A stretch of DNA of 64,000 bases from Brachypterus glaber (GCA_958510825.1 OY294044.1:67870357-67934356), one strand, 5' to 3'; counted from the first letter of the stretch, positions 1-12,020 are shown. Numbers and translations: made by a program. Notes: a model not told the origin generated them from the letters alone.

Positions 1-3
1 ACA

Positions 4-225
4 TCAAAGTCTAACACAATCCTCTACACTATCATCTAAATAAGGAAACAACTGACCTTGATCATTTTTTAGTGTAATTCCAGCCAGTGAGCTTATACTG
101 TTAGAGGAGCGTAGTGCAAGTGCTGCCGCGGAAGGAGACGCAAGCGCAGGAGGGAAAAAAGAAGACTGCAAAGAACACAAGGGACAAGGAGACGCTCCAT
201 TATCGGAGGCGGCCGCCCTGGCCAA
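4..225 (-). CDS. Possible C-terminal exon, unrecognised
   Basis: A 73-codon frame that ends in a stop and is much richer in G+C than its surroundings. It is Ala/Ser-rich in the middle and ends GQLFPYLDDSVEDCVRL. There is no ATG at its start: a TAG lies just upstream, and the AG of that TAG or of the following CCAG could be a splice acceptor. I recognise no domain. It could be a last coding exon of a gene whose other exons lie outside the window, or part of an old repeat. Confidence 0.25.
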   Translation of the reverse strand: MARAAASDNGASPCPLCSLQSSFFPPALASPSAAALALRSSNSISSLAGITLKNDQGQLFPYLDDSVEDCVRL

Positions 226-239
226 CTAGGACCAACAGG

Positions 240-508
240 TCCCCATATTTTCTCGAAACAAAATGACGTTATTATTTTCTACGCGTTTTTGTTATTGGTT
301 GATTTTTTTATTAATTATGAACGTTTATGTAAAATATTATAAATATAGAATATAGGTATGGATTTCACCAAGTGAAAACAAAATATAATTGATAGACATT
401 CAAATAGACTTCTTTTTGATGAAGAAATCGTTAAGAAACAATCATTTTTAAAAGAAAAAGTATATAAAGTTTGTTGAATTCCCAATCAAGTTTGAAGATG
501 GCAAATAA
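240..508. other. Plain AT-rich DNA
   Basis: No open frame of note, no repeat pair and no regulatory signal that I can support. Confidence 0.5.
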
Positions 509-1085
509 CAGGCCCACAAAACAAAAAAAGTACCGTGATCTTTTGACGGGACAGGTCTATTCTTATGTATTTTTCATCGCTGAATCCAAATCCTAAGTCA
601 GATTAAGGGGTTCCACAATGATTTTTCGAGAAAAATTCAAAAAAGATGATTTTTTATCGTTTTTTTTATGGTTTTTTGGAATTAAAAAAAAAAAATGATA
701 AAACTAATCTGATTTCAAATTCGAATTCTACGGATCAAAATACATCGAAAACCATATTTAGTTTTTCTTTCATAACAGCGCGTAACAACCGAACACAAAA
801 AAGTCTCTAGATCTGGAGACGAGAGGTATATATTCCTATGTATTTTGACACTCTGAATCCGAATCCACCAACAGAAATTTGAAGTCAGATTAGTTGTATC
901 ATTTTCGGTTTTTTTTTCCAAAAAAACCACACAAAACCATAAAAAATCATGTTTTGCATTTTTGTCGAAAACTCACTGCGGAACCCCTTAATCTAACTTT
1001 AAATTTGGATTCGGCGATGAAAAATACGTAAGAACAGACCTGTCTCGTCAAACGATCAGGGTACTTTTTTTGTTTTGTGGGCCTG
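509..1085. mobile_element. Foldback / long-TIR element
   Basis: The left end, CAGGCCCACAAAACAAAAAA (509 on), is inverted at 1053-1085 (ggtactttttttgttttgtgggcctg). Inverted matches continue inwards: GGGGTTCC with AACCCCTTAA, and aaaactaatctgatttcaaat with attt-gaagtcagattagttgt. The unit is about 577 bp and codes for nothing. A similar end, attttgtgggcctgta, occurs at 24531-24546. Confidence 0.75.
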
Positions 1086-1375
1086 TGTAATCGATATGAA
1101 TTTCCGTATTACATAACAAAATTTAAACCACATTTTGTCAACATATATTGGATTTTCGCAAGAGAATTTAAACCAGCGCTTTTTTTTTGCTTAAGCAAAA
1201 ACAGACCGTTTTGTGTTGACATAACTCTCATAATGTGGAGGGTCTCTAGCAAAAACAACTGACATCTAATACGTCTGACCAAGATTTTTCTGGGCCTCAA
1301 ACTCTGGCCAAAAATTCGATCTTGGAGAACCTAAATAACTTTTTTTGGCAGTTCTGCCCCACTAATATAGCAGTA

Positions 1376-2277
1376 GGGGTGACCGGGGCTAATTGTCGCA
1401 CTTTTCATTCAAAATCAGTTTTTTCCTTTATTTTTGTATTTTTTTTTTTATTGACTTAATGGTAATTTTAGCTGCATGTTTCAGTAACATTATTTAAAGA
1501 AAAAACATGGAAAAATTTATAGGGTATTAGAGTTATTTTTTTTGTTGTGAAGTTTGAAAATTGCGACAACGTGCACGTTGTCGCGGCACTTCGAGTATAT
1601 TTTTTTGAAGAAATATAAAGGCATTTATAAAAATTATAAATAACTAATGAGACATGTGCCTCTCCACAAGCTGATTGTTATCTAACTTTTTACTTTTGTG
1701 CCAAAATTTCCAACTTTATAATTAAATAATATTTTTTTGATTTTTTTTTAATTTAATATAATTTAATAAACGAATTCATTTGCTATTCGACAAAGTTTCA
1801 CTTTTTTAGACAGTTTTGAATAAAAAAATGCCAAAAAGGAAATGTTATACCATGAACATATCTCCAGATCATGCGACAACTAGCCCCAAACCAAATGCGA
1901 CAACTAGCCCCAGTGGTCAATTTTACGTTATGTATCAAGTACTTTCTAATTAACGAATAAACACTCCTAAATGACAATATCAACAAGTAATATACACCTT
2001 AAACTAATTTATACATAAAATTCTCTTATCTTAATGCTTTAAATCAGTAACAATAAGAAAAAATATTTACCACAAAAAAATTAGTGGGCTCTTTAATTTT
2101 TACATTTTTTGGTTTATCTGGATGTTCTTTTAATTTATTGCATTTAAGTTTACAAATGATAAATGGCACTGTTGTAACGCAGCGGTTAATCTTGGTTTGG
2201 CTCAGAAAAATATTTTACTTTTTAAGATATAAGCACTTCGACAACTTACCCCTGCGACAACTAGCCCCGGTCACCCC
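1376..2277. mobile_element. TA-flanked TIR element (Tc1/mariner-type MITE)
   Basis: GGGGTGACCGGGGCTAATTG at the left is inverted at the right (GACAACTAGCCCCGGTCACC, ending at 2277). TA dinucleotides border both ends (1374-1375, 2278-2279), the target duplication of Tc1/mariner elements. The subterminal motif GCGACAACTAGCCCC also recurs twice inside (about 1874 and 1897). There is no transposase frame in the 902 bp. Confidence 0.8.
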
Positions 2278-2980
2278 TACTGTAAATATCAAAAAGTAGA
2301 ATCCGTCTTTTATTAATCAGAATAATATTAAAGCATTTTTTTAAGGTGCTGATAGGCTACCCTGTTCCAATTCCAATTAAAACCCTATCAAAACCAATCT
2401 TCTTTGATTGAATTTTATAAGGTTTCAATGGATTTTGATATGTGTATCTGAAATATTTGGATTTCAATAGAGTAAGGTTCATAAAACTAAATACTGTCAC
2501 TGTAAATTTGACATTGTAAATGCGCTGTTTTCATTTGCTTTTAAGGAATTTAATAATAAAGTGCTGGAAAATTTAAGCAATTTTTCAGTGCTATATTACT
2601 GAGTTTTATATTCTTGTTAAAACTCAAAAGGAAGAGAAATATATATTTCCATTTATAAAAAACGCAATTGAAATGATCTAAGGTGTTTAGACAGAATACT
2701 TGATTCTGAGGCTATTTTGCCTAATTAAAACTAGATCATTATTAAACTACTTAAAAAATGCATAATGGGCCATAAATTTCTATAGATAAAAAAAAAAGCG
2801 CTTAACTGATTCATGCACCAACATAATGAAAAGATTGTTTTTTGGTCCGAATTAACTAGAAAAAGTTATTATCACCTTACTGCGCAGGCTTGGTGATTAT
2901 ATTTACACACTAACTATGCGCACGGTTAAAAATTAATTTTCCTAATTAGTTCCGTCCAATCAGAGAATAAATCAAAACTA
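2278..2980. other. No feature seen
   Basis: AT-rich spacer between two repeat elements; no coding or repeat signal that I can support. Confidence 0.4.
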
Positions 2981-3541
2981 AAGGTCGATTCAGGCATCAT
3001 TATCACTAGCTTACTAAACTGAATTAAGAAATTTAGAAATTAAGAAGATTAAGGAACATAACCTCAAATTCTATAATAAATATATCGTGGTATGCAACAA
3101 TTAATATAAAACATAAAATATACCATAAAATTATGATACAATCTTAAAATAAACCATAGAAAAAGAAGAATTTCTGAACTACACTAACTTTTGTTCAAAA
3201 TCAAAATGAAGATGGCGACACCTTTGTATTTTCAAATTCGTACATTTTCAGTCTTAAGGAAAAACACAGTAGTACATAAGAAAATATAAGGTACTTTTGG
3301 AGATAGTTGGTTTTAAATCACGATTTTTAGACCCAACAACTGCAAATATAGTAATAATCGTCCTACGCAATAGATATTTGTTTTTGTTTTACTTATTCAG
3401 TCGTATTTACACATGCTTATTATCTATTTGGCAGTTACCTTATTATTGCATACCACGGAAAATTTGAGATTATGTTTCTTAATTTTATTAATTTCTTAAT
3501 TCAGTTTAATGAAGTTGGTGATAATTGCCTGAATCAACCTT
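2981..3541. mobile_element. Inverted-repeat element, arms about 100-120 bp
   Basis: Left arm 2981-3100 (aaggtcgattcaggcat ... cgtggtatgcaacaa) pairs with right arm 3444-3541 (attgcataccacgg ... atgcctgaatcaacctt in inverse). About 340 bp of unrelated AT-rich DNA lies between the arms. No coding. Confidence 0.75.
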
Positions 3542-3693
3542 AACAGCTTTCACATTTAGGTTTTAGGAATTTATGTTGCGACTTTGGTGCAATAATCGGA
3601 TTAAACGGAATGTGGGTTAACACATCCAAATAACATTCAATTTTAAATATTCATAGCATAAACTTCATATCAACCAAAGTATTCTTTGACTGT

Positions 3694-4287
3694 ATAATTA
3701 TCAAATATGGTTAAACAAATATGAAAAATACAAAGGATGTTTTTTGGAATTGTATTGCTTTTATGAAAGAGTAAAAAACCCATTCTTAGACTAATATGTA
3801 TTTAAACCCTTTAGTAAACCGCAGCATAAATAAAAAGTAACAAAAAATTGTTGCAAATATAAAAAAACATGATAACGGAAAACACGATTTATGTTTTACC
3901 AATGCGATTTCCTAGTAAATGATAGAATTTTACTCACCTTCAAATTTTAAGACACTGCTTAACGATCAGATTGCAACTAGAGTCTTCCAGATCAGTTTGC
4001 CATATAAATGCAAATGAAGCGCTCTGTGTTCTTATTTTTAGCTAAATTCATATTTGTATGTGAAATCCTTTCCAGTGATAATTAAACACATAGAGCGCTT
4101 CATTTGCATTATGGCAAACTGATCTGGAAGTGTCTAGTTGCAATCTGATCCTTAAGCAGTGAGTTTCTTAAAGTTTAGAGGTGAGTAAAAATCTATCATT
4201 CCCTAGAAAATCGCATTGGCCAAACGTAAAGTTCCAAAAAACTACCTTTGTATTTTTCATTTTTGTTTAACCATATTTGATAATTAT
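3694..4287. mobile_element. Inverted-repeat element centred near 4060
   Basis: Outer ends ataattatcaaatatggttaa (3694 on) and its inverse (to 4287). The inner arms are near-perfect: gatcagtttgccatataaatgcaaatgaagcgctctgtg against catagagcgcttcatttgcattatggcaaactgatc. The left arm carries about 130 extra bases (about 3760-3890) absent from the right, so it is itself interrupted. Confidence 0.8.
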
Positions 4288-4375
4288 GCATGTTGTTGCT
4301 TGCCTTCGCTTGAAACCCACAGCGTACAAGGGAGAAAACGTGTGAAGCCCACATCACTTCAGGTTGCAAATGCTA

Positions 4376-4889
4376 TATAGTCAAATTAAAGTCTCAAGCA
4401 AGTTGCAAAACAACTTTACACTACGATATTTCAAGAGCGCTTTGACCCAGAAGTAGGTTTAGCGGCGGTCTGGAGCGTAACATAACCCTACTTTAATAGC
4501 CCCATAGCAGAGCTGTTTTAACAGGACTGTTAATGTAATTAACAGGGCTGTTTCTAATTCAGTTTATATCAGATCTTATCCAATCTAAACTGTTTCTAAT
4601 TCAGTTTATATCAGATCTTATCCAATCTAAACTGATCTGATATAAACTGAATTAGAAACAGCTCCCTTAATTACATTTACAGTCCTGTTACAGCTCTGTT
4701 ATGGGGCTATTAAAGTAGGGTTATTTTACGCTCCAGACCGGCGCTATACCTATTCACAGAGACTGGAAATTTGGAGTAAAGTTTTTCTAAGTAGTAGTGA
4801 AAATGTTTCAAATTTCAAGTCTGTCACAAGCGTTTTTGAAATATCGTAAAGATGTTTTGCAACTTGCTTGCGACTTTAATTTGACTATA
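4376..4889. mobile_element. Nested palindrome element centred near 4604
   Basis: Outer ends tatagtcaaattaaagt and its inverse to 4889. Inner arms run from ggtctggagcgtaac (4470) to gttacgctccagacc (4739), with cagtttatatcagatctta present twice on the left and once inverted on the right. The left half shows a local tandem duplication of about 50 bp. No coding. Confidence 0.8.
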
Positions 4890-6208
4890 ACACGATTTCT
4901 CATTATTTTGATGGCGTCATAAACAAAATTACAAGCAAATAAAACAACAAATATCTGACATTAGATTTAAAACAATGTTTCAAATTTTACAAAAGATTTT
5001 ATTGTCTTTTGAACTATTTTAAATTGCAAAAACGTAGTGTTACGTTTGCTTATCTTTGATAGATAACCAGATCAGTTTTTTATTAATGTCAGATAGAACA
5101 GTTTACAAAATTTAAAAAATCGGATTGTAAAAATCTATAGCCCATTTTGTTCCTGTAGAATATCTACGAATATCTACATAACGTCACCGTAATAATATAT
5201 TCTATATTTATTTTTGTTTTTTGATAAAAATAGATATAGACCAAGACAATATTAGGGTGGTAATAAAGAGTTTCAGGTCCAAACTATTAAAACCTTTTTT
5301 TAAGAACAGCATTCTATTGGTGCTACTAAAAAGGTTGATCAAATTTTATTCAAAAAGTTAAAAACATACAAAAGGTTGAAGGCTTTGAAATATCCCCATA
5401 TATTACTGTCAAAAGTACCTATGTTTAAAATACAGGATAACGTTTAGTTGAACAATTAATGCTGTCAACAACATCCTGTATATTCCCTTTTGACACAGAC
5501 CTTTATATGAAATTTATTCCTTTAAACTTAAGATCGTGAGAGAGAAAACTTTCAAAAAAAAATATGAAAGTATAATAATGTATATTTTTCTATGTTTGTT
5601 ATACTGTTATATAATTATATATTGACTGAGAGTAAAAAAGCGTAAGGTTTTCTCTTATGTAAAAATAAACGTCGAAAAAACGCTGCTGTGATCTTATTTA
5701 TGGTATTTATATACGTTAGATCTGTTGAATTGAAGCTGCTAAGAGTAATTTCATTGACAACTGTATAAAAGGAAGTTTTTGGCAAATTGTAAAAAGTATA
5801 TGGAAACCTTTATTTTAACATCAAGATGTAAATAATACCTACGTAGTAAATGATTATGGATTTTAAAAGAGTGTTTGATCAATTTAAATTTGCCTCTAAA
5901 ATTTATGTAAAATATTTAAAATTTGATGAAATTTTCTGTTCTACAGTTGTCAACGTAATTGTTCTTTTGATTGGTTACATTTTGTATTATGCACATGTGA
6001 TGTGACGAGATTGGTTTTTAAGTAAGTTAAGAATGGCATGCTATATAATAATATAAAATATGTATACGTGCACTAGAAAAGGGCGTGAACACAAACATAA
6101 ACTGAATTATACTCAAAGGATGTAGCAGAGGATTTCTGTCATATCTTTTGTTTCAATATTACTTGAAATTTGGATCGTTTTTGCGCCGAATCTGCCTGTT
6201 AAAATATT
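4890..6208. other. No gene or clear repeat seen
   Basis: AT-rich DNA with stop codons in all frames. I see no TIR pair or coding exon here. Confidence 0.4.
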
Positions 6209-6335
6209 TGTTTCTGTCATTCTTTTCATTTTATATTCGTATTTATTATTATTGAGAATATAAAATAACAACTCGTCATTTGTTTCTGTCATTCTTCTCA
6301 TTTTATATTCGTATTTATTATAAATGAGAATATAA
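6205..6335. repeat. Tandem duplication, unit about 74 bp, two copies
   Basis: The block ttgtttctgtcattcttttc ... tattcgtatttatta occurs at about 6209-6265 and again at about 6279-6335 with few changes. The minus-strand frame across it (6113-6394) repeats NKYEYKM-RMTETN; I regard that frame as incidental. Confidence 0.8.
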
Positions 6336-6552
6336 AAAAATATTCTGATGCGCAGAATCGCCGTCAACCTGGCTGTATTGTCATTACTTGACAAAATAAT
6401 GGCAGGACTTATTTTGACATAAAAATTAATTTTGTTATTCCAATAATAACTTGAATGAAACGAATGGAATCTGTAAATGAAAATTTTCAGAATTCAAGTA
6501 TTTGATAGATAATAATAATAATAATCATTTGTAAGAAGTAAGTTTGGTAACC

Positions 6553-6691
6553 TATACTGCCCTACTATGCTAGAAAGCATAACTTCATTTGTCGCCTAGC
6601 GATGTTTTGACGTCAACTCTGATGTAATATTTTGAAAACGCTGCTATACGACAAATGGAGTTACTGCTTTCTAGCTTAGTAGGGCAGTATA
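6553..6691. mobile_element. Short TIR MITE (139 bp)
   Basis: tatactgccctactatgcta at the left matches inverted tagcttagtagggcagtata at the right, extending through AGAAAGC and CGACAAATG for about 42 bp. Ending with TA at both sides fits a TA-targeting family. Confidence 0.75.
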
Positions 6692-8835
6692 CAGAGCACA
6701 CTGGATCTATTTGTTAGTCTCATTGAAACAAATTTGAGTAGAACTAAGACCTTTTGTGTGTGTTTTTTTAATAAAACAAATTTGTTAAATTATAAACTAA
6801 AAATAGCCCTTTTCTAAAAATGACGTATATGTATCATCGATTTAGAGTCAAAAATATAAGCAGAAACTAATGATTTTTCATTCTAAACCGAAGATGTATG
6901 TATCAATTATCACTAATTTATGGTTAAAAAGAAATAAAAATATTGTTCTACATATCTTATTTAAATTGTGGTTTCCCTATTTGACAATTTCATATCTAAA
7001 ATAGAATAATTCTACTAAATTAAACTTAGAATTATATCTTTTAAAGTTATTTTTAAAAATAATTTATTAAAATATGGTTATATCTTTTAAATCAAGTAAT
7101 TGTAATCTATATGTAACCATACTTATTATAAACCAATTTAAAATGTAGGAAAAAAAAATAAAAATCCCATTCTACGTGCGCAAAAGTGTAGCTACGTATC
7201 TTTTAGCAAAAAATATAAAAACGTTTATTTATTTTTGACCATAATTTGTGTCAAATTGAATCCAAAAACAAACTATAATAATAATGCTCATATTATTATT
7301 TTAAATAAAGATACAAAAATATAACATATGTAAAACAGTTAACTATTATTCTCAAATGCATATTTTAAGATAGTACTGTATCAAACATTCAGAACTTTAT
7401 TATTAATATACATTTAAATAATATTTTAACACTAAGAATTTGACAAAAAATAAATTTGCAATGCATCATCACTGTCAAGTCAAAACTTCGAAAAACGACC
7501 AAATAGGTGTGTAAAATGTTACTTATGTGTCAAAAACAAGTGCCTGATTATTTTACAATGCAAGGATTGATAAGAATATCGAATTTTTGATTTAACAGTC
7601 GCGATATATTACATAAATTTTCAACTATAATGTTGCAAGATAATATCGATATGGTTATAGCACGAAACGTCGTATAAAAATGCCAATTAATTATTATTTA
7701 ATGTTGTCAAATAATTATTATATGTAGTTTTCCAAAGTAGTAGTAAACAATTTAAAAATATAATATAGCTTTTAATTTTGTTTCTTAAACGCATAAATGT
7801 CAAAAAACAAATGCTACATTTAAGAAATCTTGGCAGTCAATCATTGACACCCGCTTTTTAAAATAAATCATAATGTTTGTGAAGTTACGATTGTAACATT
7901 TATGAAATGCAGGTGGCGTTACTAGTATTTTAAAATGGATTAATATAAATAGAATAACTCGTAATATTTATAGTATATTTTACCTTCTATAAACCCTAAT
8001 TTTGCAAGTATAATGCTTATTATTGATGCATACCTTTCGCACATTACCTGTGCCTATTGTAAACTTATTTATTGCTAAAAATTACTGCCAATCAGTTACT
8101 AAGCAAAAAATAACAAAAAAAAACTATTACTATTGCATGTTACAATATAAATATAAGAATAACTTTTAACATTTTAAAAAAATATATAGCAAGAAATAGC
8201 TTTTAGAATGTACGTTTTTATGTCTATTATAAAACATATATAAAATTTGGTTTACGACGTTTTGGTGTATTGCCGTCGATATTAATAAAAAATATAAATT
8301 TTTAATTTTGAAGGTTTTTTTTGTGTAGGTACAAGGTGAGCCAAGTACATAGGAAGGATGTTTGAGCGATTTTTTTTTTACATCGCTTAAGTAATTAAAT
8401 ATATTCACTTAATATTTTTTTCTGAAGAAAACCAAATAATATAATATTGTAAACAGACAGTTTAACGAATAAAAACTTATAGATACTTTTTTGTTTTAAA
8501 ATGTAAGGCCCTTTATAATCGATCCTTTATTTATTTTATTTATTTATTTTTTTTATTTTATAAACATCTTTGGGACCATTATATTATATGGTATTTTAAC
8601 CCTAGGACTGTTTATAATACATTTAATATAAAAATATTCTATATTCCTAAGATCCATCTACCACAAGGCATTTTCTATATCCATCTACCATATACCATTT
8701 TGCAAACTTGTTTCAAATACTTTGTTATTTTCACATAGGCTATTCGTTTTAATCTCCATTTGATACATTTTTTTTTCTATTTTTACTGGCTTTTACTACT
8801 TTAAATTAAAATTTTGAAAAAATAAAAATACTAGA
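6692..8835. other. No gene or clear repeat seen
   Basis: Very AT-rich DNA with only short chance frames, including one of 80 codons at 8166-8408 of low-complexity composition. Confidence 0.4.
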
Positions 8836-9370
8836 TTAACACGTTGACGGTCATTGGCGGCATATGACGTCAACAGCTGATGTTCATTTGGGCACTTAAA
8901 TAGAGGTGTCACCCTAAAAATACACCTCGATATTTTTGTTAGCTTTTGACAAACATGTGTCAAACTTGCACAGAAAAAAATCTTAAATGCTATATTTTGT
9001 GTTTTTGAGGTTATAAAGCTTGCATCATATCATTTGCTGCATGCAATAGTGACACAAGTTTTTTTTAAGTGTTCATTTTACCATATTTACAGAATTTCTG
9101 ATACAAATAGGGTAATATCCCAAATTGTAAAATATATGGTTTGTGCATTAATCAAGCGATATGATGCCACGTCCAATTTTCTTAGAACGACACTAACGTC
9201 ATATTACGCTTTTATTAGTTTATAAACAAAATACACCATAGTGTATGCAAAATTGTCGCAAATCCCGTCTGGCACATCGAGGAAATGCGGCATATCCCGT
9301 CAGTGCCGAAACAGAAGCCTACCTAACTGCGGTATACCTCCGTCTGTTTGGACCAGTGTCAACGTGTTAA
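8836..9370. mobile_element. TTAA-flanked TIR element A (piggyBac-type MITE)
   Basis: It begins TTAA-CACGTTGAC (8836) and ends GTCAACGTG-TTAA (9370). TTAA at both borders is the target duplication of piggyBac-type transposons (established knowledge). The interior has no transposase. A chance frame at 9034-9225 is not convincing. Confidence 0.8.
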
Positions 9371-9680
9371 CCCTCTGCCTCATACCAGACACGGCGTAGA
9401 TTTTACGCCTGGATAGTATGCGATTTGTGATTTCTCCCAACTCCGACTAATTAATTACGGCTTTCCGCGTCTCAGTACCATTCAAACATTCAGTTTAAGC
9501 CCTTAATTCGTCGTGTCCGTAAGTACGTAATAATAAAAGCAAAAAAAAACATTTTTTTTTTTAGTATTTTATGCTTATGTTGTTTATTTCTGATCAGGTT
9601 TTTAATTTTATCTTATAAATATTTTTACGCCGTGTCTGTAGTAACGTTCAATAAATAAGGTGTCTGTGGCAGAGGGTTAA
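9367..9680. mobile_element. TTAA-flanked TIR element B (piggyBac-type MITE)
   Basis: It begins TTAA-CCCTCTGCC and ends GGCAGAGGG-TTAA (9680). Subterminal inverted motifs (agacacggcgtagattttacg with tttttacgccgtgtct) add support. It uses the same TTAA (9367-9370) as the right border of element A. 314 bp, non-coding. Confidence 0.85.
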
Positions 9681-10244
9681 GTAAAAAATCTGATAGCCGT
9701 AAGAAACGGTTTAACTTTACCTTGTGTTATATAATTTTTTTATGCATTGTTATTTTTTACTTTTACATATTTGAAGATTTATGACCCTTTTCAAATTTGT
9801 TTCAAACATTTTATCATTTTTTTTTATAGATTCTTTGTTTTAAGACAATGCATTTCGACTTTTGTGTTAAATAAGTACTTTGTTCTACTTTCTGAAGTAC
9901 ATCATCATCGATTAAATTTAACGACTTTTCAGGAAAGACAAAAGTATTTTCATATTAATTTTTCGTTCGCGTTAACTCGTACATGGTTAGCCTTAAAAAA
10001 ATTTAATGAAAATTCAAACCACCCCGGATTTTTTGATTTTGGGTTGTTTTTGTGACATTTCCAAACAGTTTTTGACAAAAACACGCCTACTTTGTTAATG
10101 TCCAAAATTACGGTCGTCTTATTTTAGATATTAATAAAACAACCTTTTTTTTTCAAAACTATTTTACTTATAGTTGAATCCGGCCGTATGCTAAAGAAAC
10201 ATAAAAATAATTTTTGCAAAAAATTTGACATTCGGCTCTCTGAT
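9681..10244. other. No supported feature
   Basis: AT-rich. A 102-codon plus frame at 9747-10055 is dominated by Phe, Leu and Ile, has no recognisable domain, and is treated as chance. Confidence 0.4.
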
Positions 10245-10299
10245 AACCAAGCCCCTGATATACGCAGTATTGCTAACTGCGTATATCAGGGACTTGGTT
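10245..10299. repeat. Hairpin with 24-bp arms and 7-nt loop
   Basis: aaccaagcccctgatatacg-cagt and its inverse, with a single mismatch in 24 pairs, around the loop attgcta. Too short to show a transposon structure; no flanking duplication seen. Confidence 0.8.
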
Positions 10300-11054
10300 T
10301 GGACTTTTTCTGTTATAGGGGCATTATGACGAAAATATATAGATAGAGATTCGCCTTAATCTATATCATTATCCGCTTGTCTGAGAAACATAAATTTTGA
10401 AATTATAACCTTTCAATAGGTATGTTTTTTTTTTTTTCATTTTCTATTTAAACATTAAACAGACAAATTTTATTTATTATTACCCCGTGCCTCGTAAAAT
10501 TTCCCTCTATATCGCCCATTAAAAATTCTTTAAAATATCCTATGCGTCATACACGATTATCCTGTCATGTCAAGACCAAATTGACCATTTAAATACACCG
10601 AAAGTCAAAGATTCGGTTACTTAATTTCTTCTTGGCTTGCACTTATATGCATGAAAATTAAGCACTAAATGGTATATCACAGTCTATTCTTGACCATTCG
10701 AAATAGTATATTATTTACCAAGTGAGAGAAGTTTAACATTTTTGACCTGCGTCAAATTGCGGGATGAGCGCGCTAGCGCGAAGCCCGCAAGACGCGGTCT
10801 AAAATGTTAAATCTTCACTCACGTGGAAAATATAGTATTTTTTTCACTACCAGTACAATTAATTAGCTATTTATTTATTTTTTTACTAAAATTTAATGAA
10901 AAAGCTTATAAATTTAAAATATCACGCTGGCCTTTCGCGGCCATTAAAAAAACAAATGAATAACTTGACATTTCTGGCAGAAATTTTCTGGTGATCTGCT
11001 AAAATTATTAAGTTAGAAAGTATTTCCGTGTTAAGTGTAATAAAATATATAAAA

Positions 11055-11183
11055 ATGGAAAGTGAAATGCAAAGTGATGATTCTGGTACTCCCCCAGAAA
11101 TAAGGGGACAGGCGAAAACTGTGAGGGAGAATCTATTGTCTCAAAAATCAATATATGGGGGTTGTACCTCTAGTAATCTATGA
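11055..11183 (+). pseudogene. 42-codon N-terminal relic of a transposon protein, copy 1
   Basis: It starts MESEMQSDDSGTPPEIRGQA, continues KTVRENLLSQKS and then runs into a stop. The PPEIR-QA---RENLLP-KS pattern resembles the N-terminus of tyrosine-recombinase proteins of Crypton-like elements common in invertebrates; this is from memory and uncertain. The catalytic region is absent from the unit. Confidence 0.5.
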
Positions 11184-11891
11184 TCCTTACGATAATATAT
11201 GGGTTGTATAATCTATGGTTGAATATGATGGGCCAATGATTTTCACTTTTCGAAGTGTTTTTTGTAAAACATGTTTTATAGGTACTAATTTAGTTAATAT
11301 TTTTTAATTTATCATGCAATAAATAAATTTGGTGCCTAAAGATACTTGTAAAAAGTAATGTGATTTAATAATTAAGTGAAACGTCAGATGCCAAAACAGC
11401 TGAATAAAAATTCATTATTAACCATGGTGCAATTTTATTATTTTTAGAACCTCTGACGTCATAGGTAGAGAAATAATATTTCTACCAATGAAAAGAACAG
11501 CAATAAAGATGTGGTTTTAGGCTGGTAGTGAAAAATAGTATATTATTTACCAAGTGAGAGAAGTTTAACATTTTTGACCTGCGTCAAATTGCGGAATGAG
11601 CGCGCTAGCGCGAATCCTGCAAGACGCGGTCTAAAATGTTAAATCTTCACTCACGTGGAAAATATAGTATTTTTTTCACTACCAGTACAATTAATTAGCT
11701 ATTTATTTATTTATTTATTTTACTAAAATTTAATGAATAAGCTTATAAATTTAAAATATCACGCTGGCCGTTCGCGGCCATTAAAAAAACAAATGAATAA
11801 CTTGACATTTCTGGCAGAAATTTTCTGGTGATCTGCTAAAATTATTAAGTTAGAAAGTGTTTCCGTGTTAAGTGTGATAAAATATATAAAA

Positions 11892-12020
11892 ATGGAAAGT
11901 GAAATGCAAAGTGATGATTCTGGTACTCCCCCAGAAATAAGGGGACAGGCGAAAACTGTGAGGGAGAATCTATTGCCTCAAAAATCGATATATGGGGGTT
12001 GTACCTCTAGTAATCTATGA
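11892..12020 (+). pseudogene. 42-codon N-terminal relic of a transposon protein, copy 2
   Basis: Identical in length and nearly in sequence to the frame in the first unit, with Pro instead of Ser in RENLLPQKS. Copy 2 therefore keeps the likely ancestral residue. Both copies stop after GGCTSSNL. Confidence 0.5.

Noticed and set aside
6113..6394. 93-codon minus frame with internal NKYEYKM repeats
   Set aside because: The protein repeat is explained by a 74-bp DNA tandem duplication.
9747..10055. 102-codon plus frame (MLFFTFTYLKIYDPF...)
   Set aside because: Phe/Leu/Ile-rich as expected from AT-rich DNA; no motif, no promoter or partner.
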